From the NCBI GenBank assembly GCA_017480795.1, contig JAFURY010000089.1:1-61328 (forward strand): a DNA stretch of 61,328 bases, read 5' to 3'. Numbering within the stretch: position 1 is the stretch's first letter; every line of letters starts with the position of its first letter. Below, piece after piece: positions 16,401 to 24,871 of the stretch. This stretch comes from Succinivibrionaceae bacterium (lineage in GTDB: Bacteria; Pseudomonadota; Gammaproteobacteria; Enterobacterales; Succinivibrionaceae). Both the position numbers and the translations under genes were made by a program. A model generated the notes under the pieces. It worked only from the letters and a program-made list of their open reading frames with translations, was not told the origin of the DNA and searched no databases.

Positions 16401-19102
16401 ATATTGGCGGCAGTCCAACCGTTTGCGTTCTTATCCCCGATTGCCAGGGTGAGATCGGTCACGGCATCTGCGGTCAGGGTAAGACCAGTCACCGCCCATC
16501 CCGCTTTATCGCCCAGGAGCCGCTCAACAGCCACGCCAGCGCCCAAGGCTGTTCCGATGTCCGTACCCATGGAGGCGAAAACCTCTAAAACATTGTCATT
16601 ATTCAAAGCATCCTTGGTCAGCGTCACATTTGCCATCACGTTGGCAGTCAGGGCCAGCGCCGCCGCACCGATCAGCAGTTTATCGGTCATCTTGGTTTTG
16701 CCGCCCAGCGTATGCTCAATGTAGGAATTTGCCGCGATGCTGATGCCCAGGGCAGTCTCCAAGCCGCTCTTTACAAGGGTAATCAGGTTTTCTTGCGTGA
16801 TGCCCTGGGCGGTTACATCGTCGATCCCCATGTTCATGGAGATCAGGCCATTGATGACAAAGCTGATGCCCGTGGTGATCGTGCCAACCGTTTTCCCCAA
16901 CTTCTCATCGGTGAACATGGTCTGCACGATCCGTCCTACCAGGCTTGATCCGGCGATGTCGGTGATGATGCCGCCAGCCAACGATCCCCATTTCCCGGTC
17001 TGCAAATAATCAGCCGTAAAATGGATATTAAGCGCGATGGTAGCCGCCTCGATGCCGATGGCCGCTACGCCCTTGAGCAGATTATTCAAAAGCCCGTTGG
17101 TATTTTTGATGGAGGGAATAAACCGCTTGGCAAGGCTCCAGCCCAGAATGGCAGAGCCGATCCCTTCTCCCAGGGCCAGGATGCTTTCCAGATTATCCTT
17201 GATCCAGGTAATGACGGGTTGCCATTCAGCCAGAATCGCGTCAGCGCGGGTTTGGATCAAACCGCCCAGGAAATCATATTCCGGGAGCGCCCAATCCCAA
17301 TTATCAGCGCCAGAGGCAGCACCGCCGCCTCCACCACCGCCGCCAGATTCGCTCTGGATGATGTTCAGTTCATCCCAATCGGCCAGCAGTTCATTCAGTT
17401 TCTTGGCAGAGCCGCCAGCCCCGGTCAGGGCGCTATCCAGCCCCTCAGCGGCAGAAGTAGCGCCGCTGATCCCGGAATAATCCACTTCCGGCATGGCAAA
17501 CCCAAACAGGCTTGCCAGCGCGTTTGCCAGCGTTCTGATGGCATTTGCCGCAGCGATGGCATAAGGCAGAATGGCATTCAGCACAGGAATAAAGGTGTTA
17601 CCCAAGGCACGGGCCGCTTGTTCAGCCTGGGCTTTCAGCACACGGAGCTGATTGGCGGGAGTATCCAAGGTACGGGCCATATCCCCCTGAGCGGTAGTGA
17701 CCTGAGTGAGAATGGCATAATAGCGAAGCTGGGCCTTTTCAGCCTGAGACATTTCATTGAAGGTTTCCCGGATGCCAAGCTGCAAAGCAACCGCTTTCAG
17801 CCTCGCCTGAGACAGATCGTAACCCAGACGGCGAAGCGGCTCCAACTCGCCGGAAAGACCGCTCTGCAATTTCAGCATGGCATCATCCACGCTGATATTG
17901 AAGAAGGAACTCAGGTCATAGCCAAGCTGGGTAAGGTTTTTGCTCATGATGTAGGCGCGGTCAGCGGCCACACCAAAGCCCGTTGCAAGGGTCTGGAATA
18001 CGCCCTGATTCCGCATCCATGTGCCGGGGTCAATGCCCATCAGTTCCCCTACCTGATAGGCATAATTCGCCGCCTGTTCAGCGTATTCGCCCATAGAGGC
18101 ATTGAACAGGTTGACATTTTCGATATACTGATTGCTCTTGTCGATCCAACCCGCAATCGTCCTGGACACGCGCTCCACAGAGCGATAAGCCACCATCAGC
18201 CCAGCCGCCAGATTCACGGTGGATGCGCTGGCATTGCGGCTGGAACGGGCCATATTGCTGGTAGCCTGATTCAGTTGATTGATATACTGGGCCAGATTCG
18301 GCACACTGCCGTTGAGCGTTTGAATCTGGGCGATCAGCGGCCCCAGGGCGGCAGACAGATTGGTAAAGCCGGAGAAATCCACATCCTTGATCTTTTCGGC
18401 GGTTTCGGCCAACCGGGTGAGCTGGGTATTCAAATTCGGCGGGATGGTCAAACCGTTGAGAGCCTGAGCCGCCTGAGCCAGATGCTCCATGCCGGAAAAA
18501 TCAATGCCGGAGAGCTGTTCTGCGGCAATCCCCAAATCCAGAAGGTTATTCGCAACGGTGGAAGAAATGCGAATCTCTCCCAATCCCTGCAAGCCCCGCA
18601 TGGCATCCCCAAAGCCCTGGAGCTTTGCGGCAATATCGGCTGGGAGCAGACTGGCCGCAGCGCCGATCTCCTTGATCTGGTTTCCCACATTCGCGGAAAT
18701 CCGTATATCACTCACATCACGCAAAGCACCCAGGGCTTGAGACAGGCTGGCAAGCCGATCCTGCGTAGGCCCTTCCAGGCCGCTTTGCAGAGAAGTCACA
18801 GCGCTGCCCAAATCCCGGATGCGATCACCCAGAGATGCGGGAATATTGAATTTGCCCAGGCCGGAGAGCTTGCTGAGGGCGGTAGCCATCGAAGAGAGCT
18901 TGGCGGCAGCGGAGTTATCCATCCCCTTCGCCGCATCCGCTACATCCTTGAGAGGATTTACAAACCCCTTCAAACCGCACCCGCCCTGGCAAGCCTTTTT
19001 CAAATCCTGCATTGTTTGCAGAAGGGCGCGCAGACTGGCCTCAGCCGCATCCGAAGAGGCTTTTACCTCTATTTTCAGATTGTCGATATTCGTATCAGCC
19101 AT
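13442..19102 (-). CDS. Tail tape measure protein
   Basis: This 1886-residue protein sets tail length; at about 1.5 angstrom per residue it predicts a tail near 280 nm. The N-terminal 260 residues contain repeated helical units of about 35-40 residues. A Gly-rich linker (586-594) follows. The region about 640-1200 is hydrophobic and has repeats of about 125 residues: the motif G-x-T-x-x-N-x-(x)n-A-L-E-x-A recurs near 767, 895, 1017 and 1146. The C-terminal part is helical. It begins just inside the end of the chaperone frame, at the usual place. Confidence 0.95.
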   Translation of the reverse strand: MADTNIDNLKIEVKASSDAAEASLRALLQTMQDLKKACQGGCGLKGFVNPLKDVADAAKGMDNSAAAKLSSMATALSKLSGLGKFNIPASLGDRIRDLGSAVTSLQSGLEGPTQDRLASLSQALGALRDVSDIRISANVGNQIKEIGAAASLLPADIAAKLQGFGDAMRGLQGLGEIRISSTVANNLLDLGIAAEQLSGIDFSGMEHLAQAAQALNGLTIPPNLNTQLTRLAETAEKIKDVDFSGFTNLSAALGPLIAQIQTLNGSVPNLAQYINQLNQATSNMARSSRNASASTVNLAAGLMVAYRSVERVSRTIAGWIDKSNQYIENVNLFNASMGEYAEQAANYAYQVGELMGIDPGTWMRNQGVFQTLATGFGVAADRAYIMSKNLTQLGYDLSSFFNISVDDAMLKLQSGLSGELEPLRRLGYDLSQARLKAVALQLGIRETFNEMSQAEKAQLRYYAILTQVTTAQGDMARTLDTPANQLRVLKAQAEQAARALGNTFIPVLNAILPYAIAAANAIRTLANALASLFGFAMPEVDYSGISGATSAAEGLDSALTGAGGSAKKLNELLADWDELNIIQSESGGGGGGGGAASGADNWDWALPEYDFLGGLIQTRADAILAEWQPVITWIKDNLESILALGEGIGSAILGWSLAKRFIPSIKNTNGLLNNLLKGVAAIGIEAATIALNIHFTADYLQTGKWGSLAGGIITDIAGSSLVGRIVQTMFTDEKLGKTVGTITTGISFVINGLISMNMGIDDVTAQGITQENLITLVKSGLETALGISIAANSYIEHTLGGKTKMTDKLLIGAAALALTANVMANVTLTKDALNNDNVLEVFASMGTDIGTALGAGVAVERLLGDKAGWAVTGLTLTADAVTDLTLAIGDKNANGWTAANITEMATSAIEAAAGVAFLAKMKLGDKIHVVPFAAAGLGAFANVALNLELSEGGLTEGDPLKILASLGTNALTAAEIGTSVYFAFDSKKKAFVATGIVFAADALMDLYMGVGDIAENGITVENVMETAKGALEAAVSGGLIASYGLKGTFDAKTAVRGGATMLLAAVGVGASVWLMKDAANQEDANKAAWEVGGSMLMDVLTAGFVGLEVKRMTGNKKYGWLVSGVTMGITAGITAVEVHNSVEENGLEESSILTGLKGALEFAAAGVGIGMTVGHPVAGGLIGAAIGLAVEAFAIISALNMSAAEDFVVIWGDTELSEDDIQKKVNSFFDFDVSAHVNSISLQIDETTTISNAVNGDLANLEKSLTGLRIGLDKQQSYTDIHDILVGKDGEMGKGTLIGDVKELISQNAINVSDFIKAGTDSTGQGASLVSLMNLTSQDITRELNEAGKLWGEYFSNGFEAVASEAANNLLTYIYEITSAAAKGRRKAEFQIAFGNLGLQDMTSATAGKVVDEYIKTENELLQRYIEAEQEEFASITSQRDAYQAMVDNWSLAHPEEAIPDEYLTRLQQLKDQWELLNQEIENGEYSQAHADWLADVAEARALMKAELKDAYSYQKEISEMDLGFNTGDNLDYKKDVFQSRLGLEGAIGDYYYGYGSYDAVVSSFDKYLQDILQQNMREADFAPLKAALDQGILSVFDVFTPAEMNAILERFSSQARGTYTDDFTSVLVDALFGTGDSSGQFSLQGVQRQIIESAANSAGVDMLDVLSYWKQNSGDITNYDQMTEMYLRVLHAISEAGTEWKTLLDNTADVPDLSIPEPDYSGPVGAVTNLGTTVTETASTIHTGVQAIVKDLALLGSISFGSSPGLGGRGSLSSFRGFIPSISFAPAAAGGLFDEGEFFMARERGPELVGQIGHKTAVANNKQIEGGISLGVKEANEGVERGLDRLHDDMRVLITKSGRMRLEPSTALARTVKRSEEMRLQSEGV

Positions 19103-19876
19103 TCTTGCTCACTTCCTTCCTGTTTGCAAACATCGCATTGATCTTGGTGGCAAAGGTATCCATCTTTCGCCGCGCCTTTTCCATCAGGGCTTTTTCCTCA
19201 TCCATCTTCTTGTTTTTCTTTTTCTTGACTTTCAGAGGATAAGGCTTTTCGGTATAAGGCTCCGGCTTGATCTTTTTCTTGGAGAATCGGGGGATCAGCA
19301 CCGATACATCGCAGAGCGCTTCATAGATGTACATTCCCTGCATCCACAATTCCTGATTGCGCTTTTCGTTCCGCAGCTCTTCCGCTTTCCGATAAGCCCT
19401 GACCAGTCCGGGATCACCTTGCCAATACAGCTCATAGCTCATGCCGATAGCCAGGTAATACGGGAACATCTCCTCAAACCGCTCTGTATAAGATTGAGGG
19501 GGAGAGGGTGGTGTCTCTCCCTCCTCATCGTCTGACAGCGAATCCGTTACCAGCTCGCTGTCCAGCTCGCGTTTCCCTCCGTCTCCTCCGGCTCATCGGT
19601 CAGGGCGGCGATAGGCTCACGGTACATTTCCACCAGCTTACCGATCAGCTCACCGCGATCCGTGATGGTATTGAAAATCTCCTCCACCAGCTTGCGCTTG
19701 ATGCCACGATGATGGGCGAAGAAAGCGCCATAGAAGAGCTGAGGCAGCAGGAGCATGGGCTTCACAAACAGGTCATCGGCCACAAAGCCCGTCTGCTCCA
19801 TCATGCGGACGGATTCACGGGTGTATTCCAGCAGATAGGTCTTGTTTTCATAGGTCACACTCAGGGTCTTGCTCAT
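19095..19876 (-). CDS. Tail assembly chaperone GT, made by -1 frameshift
   Basis: The longer chaperone form is read from 19876 through the slippery site GGGAAAC at 19577-19571, then in the -1 frame to 19095. It is about 260 residues. The second-frame part (gene T equivalent) is Lys/Glu-rich with a basic stretch near the end and contacts the tape measure in known systems. Frame 0 codons at the site are GGA and AAC (residues 101-102), exactly the phasing needed for a -1 slip. Confidence 0.85.
19547..19876 (-). CDS. Tail assembly chaperone G (DUF5055-like)
   Basis: This 109-residue product of normal termination opens MSKTLSVTYENKTYLLEYTR and is helical. It lies between tail tube and tape measure, the invariant place of the G/GT chaperone pair. 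It keeps tape measure soluble before tube assembly. Its last eight codons follow the slippery site. Confidence 0.8.
   Translation of the reverse strand: MSKTLSVTYENKTYLLEYTRESVRMMEQTGFVADDLFVKPMLLLPQLFYGAFFAHHRGIKRKLVEEIFNTITDRGELIGKLVEMYREPIAALTDEPEETEGNASWTASW
19571..19577 (-). promoter_or_regulatory. Programmed -1 frameshift site GGGAAAC
   Basis: The heptamer G-GGA-AAC in the zero frame matches the X-XXY-YYZ rule. The -1 frame is open from here to 19095. GGGAAAC-type sites are known in tail chaperone genes. Confidence 0.85.
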
Positions 19877-19971
19877 GGATCAATTCCTCCATTTTAATGA
19901 TTTATGGATTCTCAAATGGAATCCGATTTATTGATTTCCGATTGTCAGCGGGCGCGTATATTCTCAGGAAT

Positions 19972-20004
19972 GGGCGGGAGACCGATTGGGCCGATCTCCC
20001 GCCC
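19972..20004. other. Strong hairpin after the tail tube gene
   Basis: GGGCGGGAGA (19972-19981) pairs perfectly with TCTCCCGCCC (19995-20004) around a 13-base loop, 10 bp after the tail-tube stop. There is no following T run. It may protect the abundant tail-tube mRNA or reduce read-through. The rest of the 138-bp gap (19877-20014) shows no gene. Confidence 0.6.
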
Positions 20005-20014
20005 GGAGCGCTCA

Positions 20015-20488
20015 TCAGGTGGTAATGGGCAGATAATTGTCAGCGTTCTCACGCCAGTCGATGCTGCCATCCACGCCGATCTCAGTGGTAGGCGCGATGG
20101 TGATGGTCATATCCACCACTTCATTCACGCCAGCGCCATTGACATAGACATCCAGATAGCCGCCGAAAGCGTACTTGCCCTGAGCGCCCGTGGGGACGAG
20201 CGTACCAGAGCTTTCAGTGCCGCCCAGCCACACGGCAAAGCCGCGCAGGGAGCCGCGCAGAGCGTACAGCTTATCGAAATCGGCCTTGGTGTAGTTGGCA
20301 GTAAAGCTCATGGCCTCATTCTCCTGGATGCCAGGGATGTAGGTACGGGCCTTATCGCTCAGGGTGGTGGTATCCAGCATCTCAGGAGCGCCGCCCAGAT
20401 CAGGGAAATCCTTGATGTCCAGCAGCTTGTTCCAAGCATTGCTTTCACCCAGGCCCATGAGAAACACCTTGTAACTGGAAATCGCCAT
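20015..20488 (-). CDS. Major tail tube protein
   Basis: This 157-residue, beta-rich protein fits phage tail tubes of the TP901-1/phi13 type: MAISSYKVFLMGLG opening, a LDIKDFPDLGGAPEMLDTTT segment and an ADFDKLYAL helix. It polymerises into the tail tube. It lies between the tail terminator and tail chaperone genes and is followed by a stable hairpin. Confidence 0.88.
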   Translation of the reverse strand: MAISSYKVFLMGLGESNAWNKLLDIKDFPDLGGAPEMLDTTTLSDKARTYIPGIQENEAMSFTANYTKADFDKLYALRGSLRGFAVWLGGTESSGTLVPTGAQGKYAFGGYLDVYVNGAGVNEVVDMTITIAPTTEIGVDGSIDWRENADNYLPITT

Positions 20489-20505
20489 AGGTTTTCATCT
20501 CCTTT

Positions 20506-20922
20506 TCATCGTTTATAAATGACGAAATCGCCATTTGCATCCTGCTCGATGATCGCGGTATATCGCCCGGTCATCCGATAAATCGTGGCATCGGCCAGAT
20601 TGGGAATCGGATTGAGCATCGTCCGGGTGAAACCCAGAGCTTTCATCGCATCATCAACGACATTCGCAATCGCTTTGCATTCGGATTTTCTGCCGTTGCG
20701 CTTATTGGAATACACGTTGATTTCATACATGACAGCGGCATGGTTTTCGTTGGAGGAAGTATCGCGGGAATTACGCCATACGGCGTTATTCTTTTCCTCG
20801 ATAGACACGCAGGGAAAGGAAGAAGGAGCGCGGATGTATTCCCCGGTCATGTACATACCGGGATAGACTGCGCGAACTTTCTGCGCCACCGCGCTGAAAA
20901 CTTCACTCTCGCAATCAATCAT
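20506..20922 (-). CDS. Tail terminator/completion protein
   Basis: This 138-residue alpha/beta protein lies between the HK97 gp10-like gene and the tail tube, where the tail-terminator (gpU-like) gene lies. It has a conserved-looking strand MYEINVYSNKRNGRKSECKA near residue 65-85. It overlaps the preceding gene by four bases. Assignment is positional. Confidence 0.65.
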   Translation of the reverse strand: MIDCESEVFSAVAQKVRAVYPGMYMTGEYIRAPSSFPCVSIEEKNNAVWRNSRDTSSNENHAAVMYEINVYSNKRNGRKSECKAIANVVDDAMKALGFTRTMLNPIPNLADATIYRMTGRYTAIIEQDANGDFVIYKR

Positions 20923-21446
20923 CCAAACACCTCCCTGGCAAAGTCAGCGATGGCTTGCACCACATCTTCCACTCCTCTGTACATCGGCATGGCCGCTGGC
21001 GTACCGTGGGTGAGAATGGGATTACCCTTTGTGCTGCCGGGGAGCGCCCAGGTATATCGCTTACCCATGCCCTTCCCGTACTCACCGATCAGGAATCCAT
21101 GCTCACTGCCCCAAGGATGCGGAGACGATCCTTCCGCTCCATTGTGGTACACACCAGCGCCGAACTCGATGAACACCGCATCCGCGCCGGAGGCGATGAT
21201 GACGGTCACATCCCCATCGTCCTCCACAGTTACCGTCACATCCGGGGCAGGGGGAGTGCCGCCCACATAGATGTCATCCGCTACGGCGCTGGAGAAACCT
21301 TCCTCCGCGCACCATCGGATGTTTTCCGCTACCAGCTCCCGCAATCGCTGGGATTTTGCCTTGAGACCATCGATGTAGGAAGTCAGCTCATTGATCGCAG
21401 ATTGGATACTGCTTGTGCTGAGAGAGAAAGAAATCGTCTTGCTCAT
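20919..21446 (-). CDS. HK97 gp10-like tail completion protein
   Basis: This 175-residue protein has an N-terminal helical region and the AVFIEFGAGVYHN-type segment typical of HK97 gp10 family proteins. It joins the head-tail interface or tail end. ATGA overlap couples it with the preceding gene. Confidence 0.8.
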   Translation of the reverse strand: MSKTISFSLSTSSIQSAINELTSYIDGLKAKSQRLRELVAENIRWCAEEGFSSAVADDIYVGGTPPAPDVTVTVEDDGDVTVIIASGADAVFIEFGAGVYHNGAEGSSPHPWGSEHGFLIGEYGKGMGKRYTWALPGSTKGNPILTHGTPAAMPMYRGVEDVVQAIADFAREVFG

Positions 21447-21826
21447 GCGCTCACATCCACCTTTGCGATGGCGATGGTGACAGAGTTAAGGCTTCGGGCA
21501 ATCTTGCGGATGATGTAATCAAACGGAGTTTCCGTTTTCCCCTCCTCATCCAGCTCAGGGAGCCTGTCCACCCACAGCACGGAGTTTTCGTCAATGGGAA
21601 TGTCAGGACGATCCAGAACGATCACCTTGTCATAATTGACATCCGTACCGAAGAGCTGCACCACATCGGCATTTTTCGCCGGGGAAATATTGGCCTTGCA
21701 GAACACAGGATCACCGTGAAAGACATTCTGGCCTCCCGTGGGATTGCCATATTCATCCTCCACATCTTCCCGATGCTCAAAGAGCGCATAGTAGAATTTC
21801 ACCTTGTTTTTTCTCATACAGCGCAT
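21443..21826 (-). CDS. Head closure/head-tail joining protein
   Basis: This 127-residue protein starts at ATG 21824-21826, six bases after GAGGTG. It is mostly beta, as expected for the SPP1 gp16 or HK97 head-closure fold, and lies between connector and gp10-like genes. The assignment rests on gene order. Confidence 0.65.
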   Translation of the reverse strand: MRCMRKNKVKFYYALFEHREDVEDEYGNPTGGQNVFHGDPVFCKANISPAKNADVVQLFGTDVNYDKVIVLDRPDIPIDENSVLWVDRLPELDEEGKTETPFDYIIRKIARSLNSVTIAIAKVDVSA

Positions 21827-21836
21827 ACAGAACACC

Positions 21837-22172
21837 TCACACCAGCTTGCAGAGAGGGATCACATGCGCCCGAATGTAGGCAAGCATATCGGCATATTTG
21901 AATGTCCGATTGATGCCGTTTTCGCTGTGCTGTGTCTGTCCCTCCGCGCCGCCTTGAGAGTATCCATTCACAACTGCCCACACTTGGGTCATCTCATACT
22001 CCCTGGGAACTTCGGTCACTTCCTCCGTACCGTAGGAATAGCGCCAGGTGATGATCTCATTGGCAGCGGCGGTCAGGTACACCAATATGGCGTTATCCTC
22101 AGCGGTATCGGTTTCATCGATGTCCAGCAGGGCTTTCACCATCTGGAGCTTGGCTTCATCGGTCATCGCCAT
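21837..22172 (-). CDS. Head-tail connector (adaptor) protein
   Basis: This 111-residue helical protein starts at ATG 22170-22172 after GGGAAGGG. It fits the Phage_connect_1 type: short helices, a DNAILVYLTAAANEIITWRY segment and a YADMLAYIRAHV end. It would dock onto the portal. It lies directly before head closure. Confidence 0.75.
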   Translation of the reverse strand: MAMTDEAKLQMVKALLDIDETDTAEDNAILVYLTAAANEIITWRYSYGTEEVTEVPREYEMTQVWAVVNGYSQGGAEGQTQHSENGINRTFKYADMLAYIRAHVIPLCKLV

Positions 22173-22188
22173 ATCGGTATCCCTTCCC

Positions 22189-22317
22189 TCACTCTTTTTC
22201 TTTCGGCTTTCTGCCGCCACGGGCAGGAGCCTTTTCTTCGGGCTTGGGCTGTTCCTGAGGGGTTTCCTCAGGAATCATGCCCACCACCAGCCCTTGCGGG
22301 GTCATTTTCTCAGCCAT
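22189..22317 (-). CDS. Small basic/acidic peptide after head fibre
   Basis: This 42-residue peptide starts at ATG 22315-22317 after GCGAGGT. It has a short hydrophobic stretch (GLVVGMIP) and a Pro/Glu/Lys-rich tail. It overlaps the end of the head-fibre gene. Similar small genes are found here in related phages; function is unknown. Confidence 0.5.
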   Translation of the reverse strand: MAEKMTPQGLVVGMIPEETPQEQPKPEEKAPARGGRKPKEKE

Positions 22318-22537
22318 TGTTTTCAACCTCGCTTGCTTCTTCGGCGGGAGCAGGATCGGATTCTGCGGGAGCAGCCGCCGTCCACGCCCCCTCCACAACG
22401 GTCAGCACTTTGCCGTTGTCATCCGCATTGACAGCAGGGAGCAAGCCCCGGATGCCGTCAATCGCGGCCAGAATGCGATTCAGATTCTCCGTGATATTGG
22501 CTTCGCAGCCGTTATCCAGCAGAACGACTTTCGCCAT
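22310..22537 (-). CDS. Head fibre/decoration-like protein
   Basis: This 75-residue protein has a helical N-terminus and the segment AVNADDNGKVLTVVEGAWTA, characteristic of phage head-fibre (Phage_fiber_2) proteins. It probably decorates the capsid. It directly follows the major capsid gene. Confidence 0.65.
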   Translation of the reverse strand: MAKVVLLDNGCEANITENLNRILAAIDGIRGLLPAVNADDNGKVLTVVEGAWTAAAPAESDPAPAEEASEVENNG

Positions 22538-22557
22538 CGTTACTCACCCCGTCTTTA

Positions 22558-23469
22558 TCAGGACAGGGCGGTAGCGCCCTTGTGGAGATAGATGCCCTTC
22601 TTCTTGTTGTCATACACGAAAATGTCATGGTAGACACGGTAATCGAACTTCCAGGCATCGGCTTTCTGGTTCACATCAGGGGCGAAGATGCGGGGCTTGA
22701 CGTGCTTGAGCACCTGGCACACCGCGCTGGGATGCACGATCATGAAATTGATCTTGTAGCCCGTGGAGGCAGTACCGACATAGCCGCCAGTGGTCTGGCC
22801 AGCGGTAGTGCCATCGTAGAGGGTGATGGCGGTGTAGAAGCGGCTCTGGGGGACACGGATCACGCGCATATTGCTGTAAGTCACGATGTCCTTATCGATG
22901 CCATTCTCGCCGTTCATGGTGGTGCGCACCACCTTGGCCTTGAGACCAGCATAGGCGCTTTCAGAGATGAACAGGATGCGGCCCTCCTGAGGCACTTCGT
23001 CCTCATTCATCTGCCGCTCACCTTCATCGATCAGGGCGGGAACATCGGTAGTGCCGATGGTGATGTCGGCGGGGGTGGCGGCAGCAGAAATGCCGGAAAC
23101 ACCAGCCAGCTTCGCAAAGCGGTAGGCATCCACCTCAGGCACGACCTTGGTACGGATGAACTCACCAGCCAGCGTACCAAACGCCATGCCGATGGTCTCC
23201 TCATCGTCCATCGCATCGATCATAAAGGAACGGCCACGATCCTTGGTGAGTTCCATAGTCTCCCACGCGCCCACCACGGAGCCATCCACAAAGCCGGAAT
23301 TGCGGCCATAGTTGCCCATGCCGTCCATAGAGGTCTTGAATACCTTAACGGTATTCGCGTTCACGAACTCCACCTGAGTAGCATCCAGAATGGAGGTCTT
23401 AGATGCGGCCTTGTAAACTTCGTCCAGCATGGGGACGAATTTCTGGGCCAGAGCAATGCTGTTCGACAT
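22558..23469 (-). CDS. Major capsid protein, HK97 fold
   Basis: This 303-residue protein forms the icosahedral shell. It has the N-arm and spine helix, the DRGRSFMIDAMDDEET region and a C-terminal HPSAVCQVLKHVKPRIFAPD strand of clostridial-phage capsid proteins. It follows the scaffold gene. There is no N-terminal delta domain, consistent with a separate scaffold. Confidence 0.9.
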   Translation of the reverse strand: MSNSIALAQKFVPMLDEVYKAASKTSILDATQVEFVNANTVKVFKTSMDGMGNYGRNSGFVDGSVVGAWETMELTKDRGRSFMIDAMDDEETIGMAFGTLAGEFIRTKVVPEVDAYRFAKLAGVSGISAAATPADITIGTTDVPALIDEGERQMNEDEVPQEGRILFISESAYAGLKAKVVRTTMNGENGIDKDIVTYSNMRVIRVPQSRFYTAITLYDGTTAGQTTGGYVGTASTGYKINFMIVHPSAVCQVLKHVKPRIFAPDVNQKADAWKFDYRVYHDIFVYDNKKKGIYLHKGATALS

Positions 23470-23491
23470 TGCGTTTCACTCCTTTTCTCGT

Positions 23492-24070
23492 TTATTTTGC
23501 GGGAGATAGCCCCATCGCTTTTCGCATGGCGGCTACCATCTTATCTTCGGGTTTTTCGTCCTTGGGCGTATCACTTGCCGGAGGAACAGGCGTATCCTTG
23601 AGGATTTTCGCCCGCATAGCCTTTTCGGTCAGAGCGGCTTGCTTCTTCATCACAGCGAAAACAGTTTCGTTATCGCCGTCTGCCATCGCATTGGCCGCTT
23701 CTTCTGCCAGTTGCTCATCGTAACCCTGAGCCAGATACGATGCCTTGTAACTGGAAACCGCTTTCTCATGCCGAAGCTCCTTGAGTTCAGTTTCCATCTC
23801 GTTTGCTTTTGCCTGACGGTCAAGCTCCTTCTGCTCATCCACGCTCATGCGGCTCCGAAGCTCCTTCTTCGCAGCGGCCAATTCGCTGGATACCTGGTCA
23901 AAACGAGCTTTACTGACATACCCGGTTTTCGCGGCGGGCTTTTCGGCGGGGGGATTGTCAGCAGGAGGGGTTTCCTCTTCTTCCGGCTTCACAGAATCCA
24001 GCAGGGCCAGCTTCTCTTCGGCGCTCATATCCTCCCGATACCCGTCAACCTTTGACCAATCAAATGCCAT
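23492..24070 (-). CDS. Capsid scaffold protein
   Basis: This 192-residue, highly charged protein has a Pro/Glu-rich linker (about 30-48), a long coiled coil (about 55-105) and a C-terminal helix (KMVAAMRKAMGL), the usual capsid-binding end of scaffolds. It lies between the head morphogenesis and capsid genes. AAGGAGG precedes its start. Confidence 0.85.
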   Translation of the reverse strand: MAFDWSKVDGYREDMSAEEKLALLDSVKPEEEETPPADNPPAEKPAAKTGYVSKARFDQVSSELAAAKKELRSRMSVDEQKELDRQAKANEMETELKELRHEKAVSSYKASYLAQGYDEQLAEEAANAMADGDNETVFAVMKKQAALTEKAMRAKILKDTPVPPASDTPKDEKPEDKMVAAMRKAMGLSPAK

Positions 24071-24196
24071 GTTCCATTCCTCCTTGCGTTTTTACATCTT
24101 CTCTGATGGTTTTCATATGCGATATTTGTACCCCGCATTCTCTTGCGGCTTGCGAATTGTTTAACCTGGCTTCTCTGCCAGTATCTTCATCCGTAT

Positions 24197-24871
24197 TTAC
24201 GGAGTAAGACCAAACCTTGCCGGGGTGAGATAGCATCTGCATCCCCGATGTTTGCCGGGTACGGCATAGAGGGGATAAATCTGCCCGTCACGAGCCTGAC
24301 ATCCGGGGCATACCCCGGCATCCCTCTGGGTGTTCCACATCACCTGATCCACCCCGGCATCCGCAAACGCCTGATTCCGGGCTTCATCGGTCATGGTATC
24401 GGCCATCTGCCGCATTTGCCGCTCCATCAGATTCAGCGCCCTTTGCAGAGCAACCCTGATCTCATTGGTATTGGAGATTTTCGCGGCATCCTGGGCCTGG
24501 ATCACGGCCATCATGCTCTCAGCCAGCCGATCCCTCTTCCGCTCCCATTCATGGTCATAGCGGTATTCCGTCTTGCGATCATATCGGGTATAAATGTTGA
24601 TGAGGAAGAGCGTATCCAGATCAGTGAAGCTCCCCTCTTTTTCCGGCAGCAGGGCCAGAATCTCATCCCGCGCATCCGCATAGGCTTTCCGAGCGATGGT
24701 CATGTACTCTTCGCGGCTGAAATCATCGATGCGCTGATAGAGATCAGATACCGTCCTGAGAACATTCAGCTCATCCCATTGGGCGGTGAGCGCCGTATTC
24801 TGAAATTGGCTCTCCACATAGCGATACAGCCGCTTCAAGCCCTGATCCGCATGACGATAAATCCCGCTCAT
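24197..24871 (-). CDS. Minor capsid/head morphogenesis protein (SPP1 gp7-like)
   Basis: This 224-residue protein has a helical N-terminal two-thirds and a C-terminal zinc-binding-like motif: WNTQRDAGVCPGCQARDG then CRC, typical of Mu gpF/SPP1 gp7 proteins. A few copies associate with the portal and affect DNA ejection. It overlaps the portal gene by four bases. The 126-bp gap after it (24071-24196) holds no convincing gene. Confidence 0.85.
   Translation of the reverse strand: MSGIYRHADQGLKRLYRYVESQFQNTALTAQWDELNVLRTVSDLYQRIDDFSREEYMTIARKAYADARDEILALLPEKEGSFTDLDTLFLINIYTRYDRKTEYRYDHEWERKRDRLAESMMAVIQAQDAAKISNTNEIRVALQRALNLMERQMRQMADTMTDEARNQAFADAGVDQVMWNTQRDAGVCPGCQARDGQIYPLYAVPGKHRGCRCYLTPARFGLTP

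Noticed and set aside
17021..19141. 706-codon plus-strand open frame (and others antisense to structural genes)
   Set aside because: These mirror the tape measure and other long minus-strand genes and arise from their codon usage.
24060..24242. 60-codon frame spanning the minor capsid to scaffold gap
   Set aside because: It overlaps both neighbours in other frames and lacks a ribosome site; kept only as a possible remnant.
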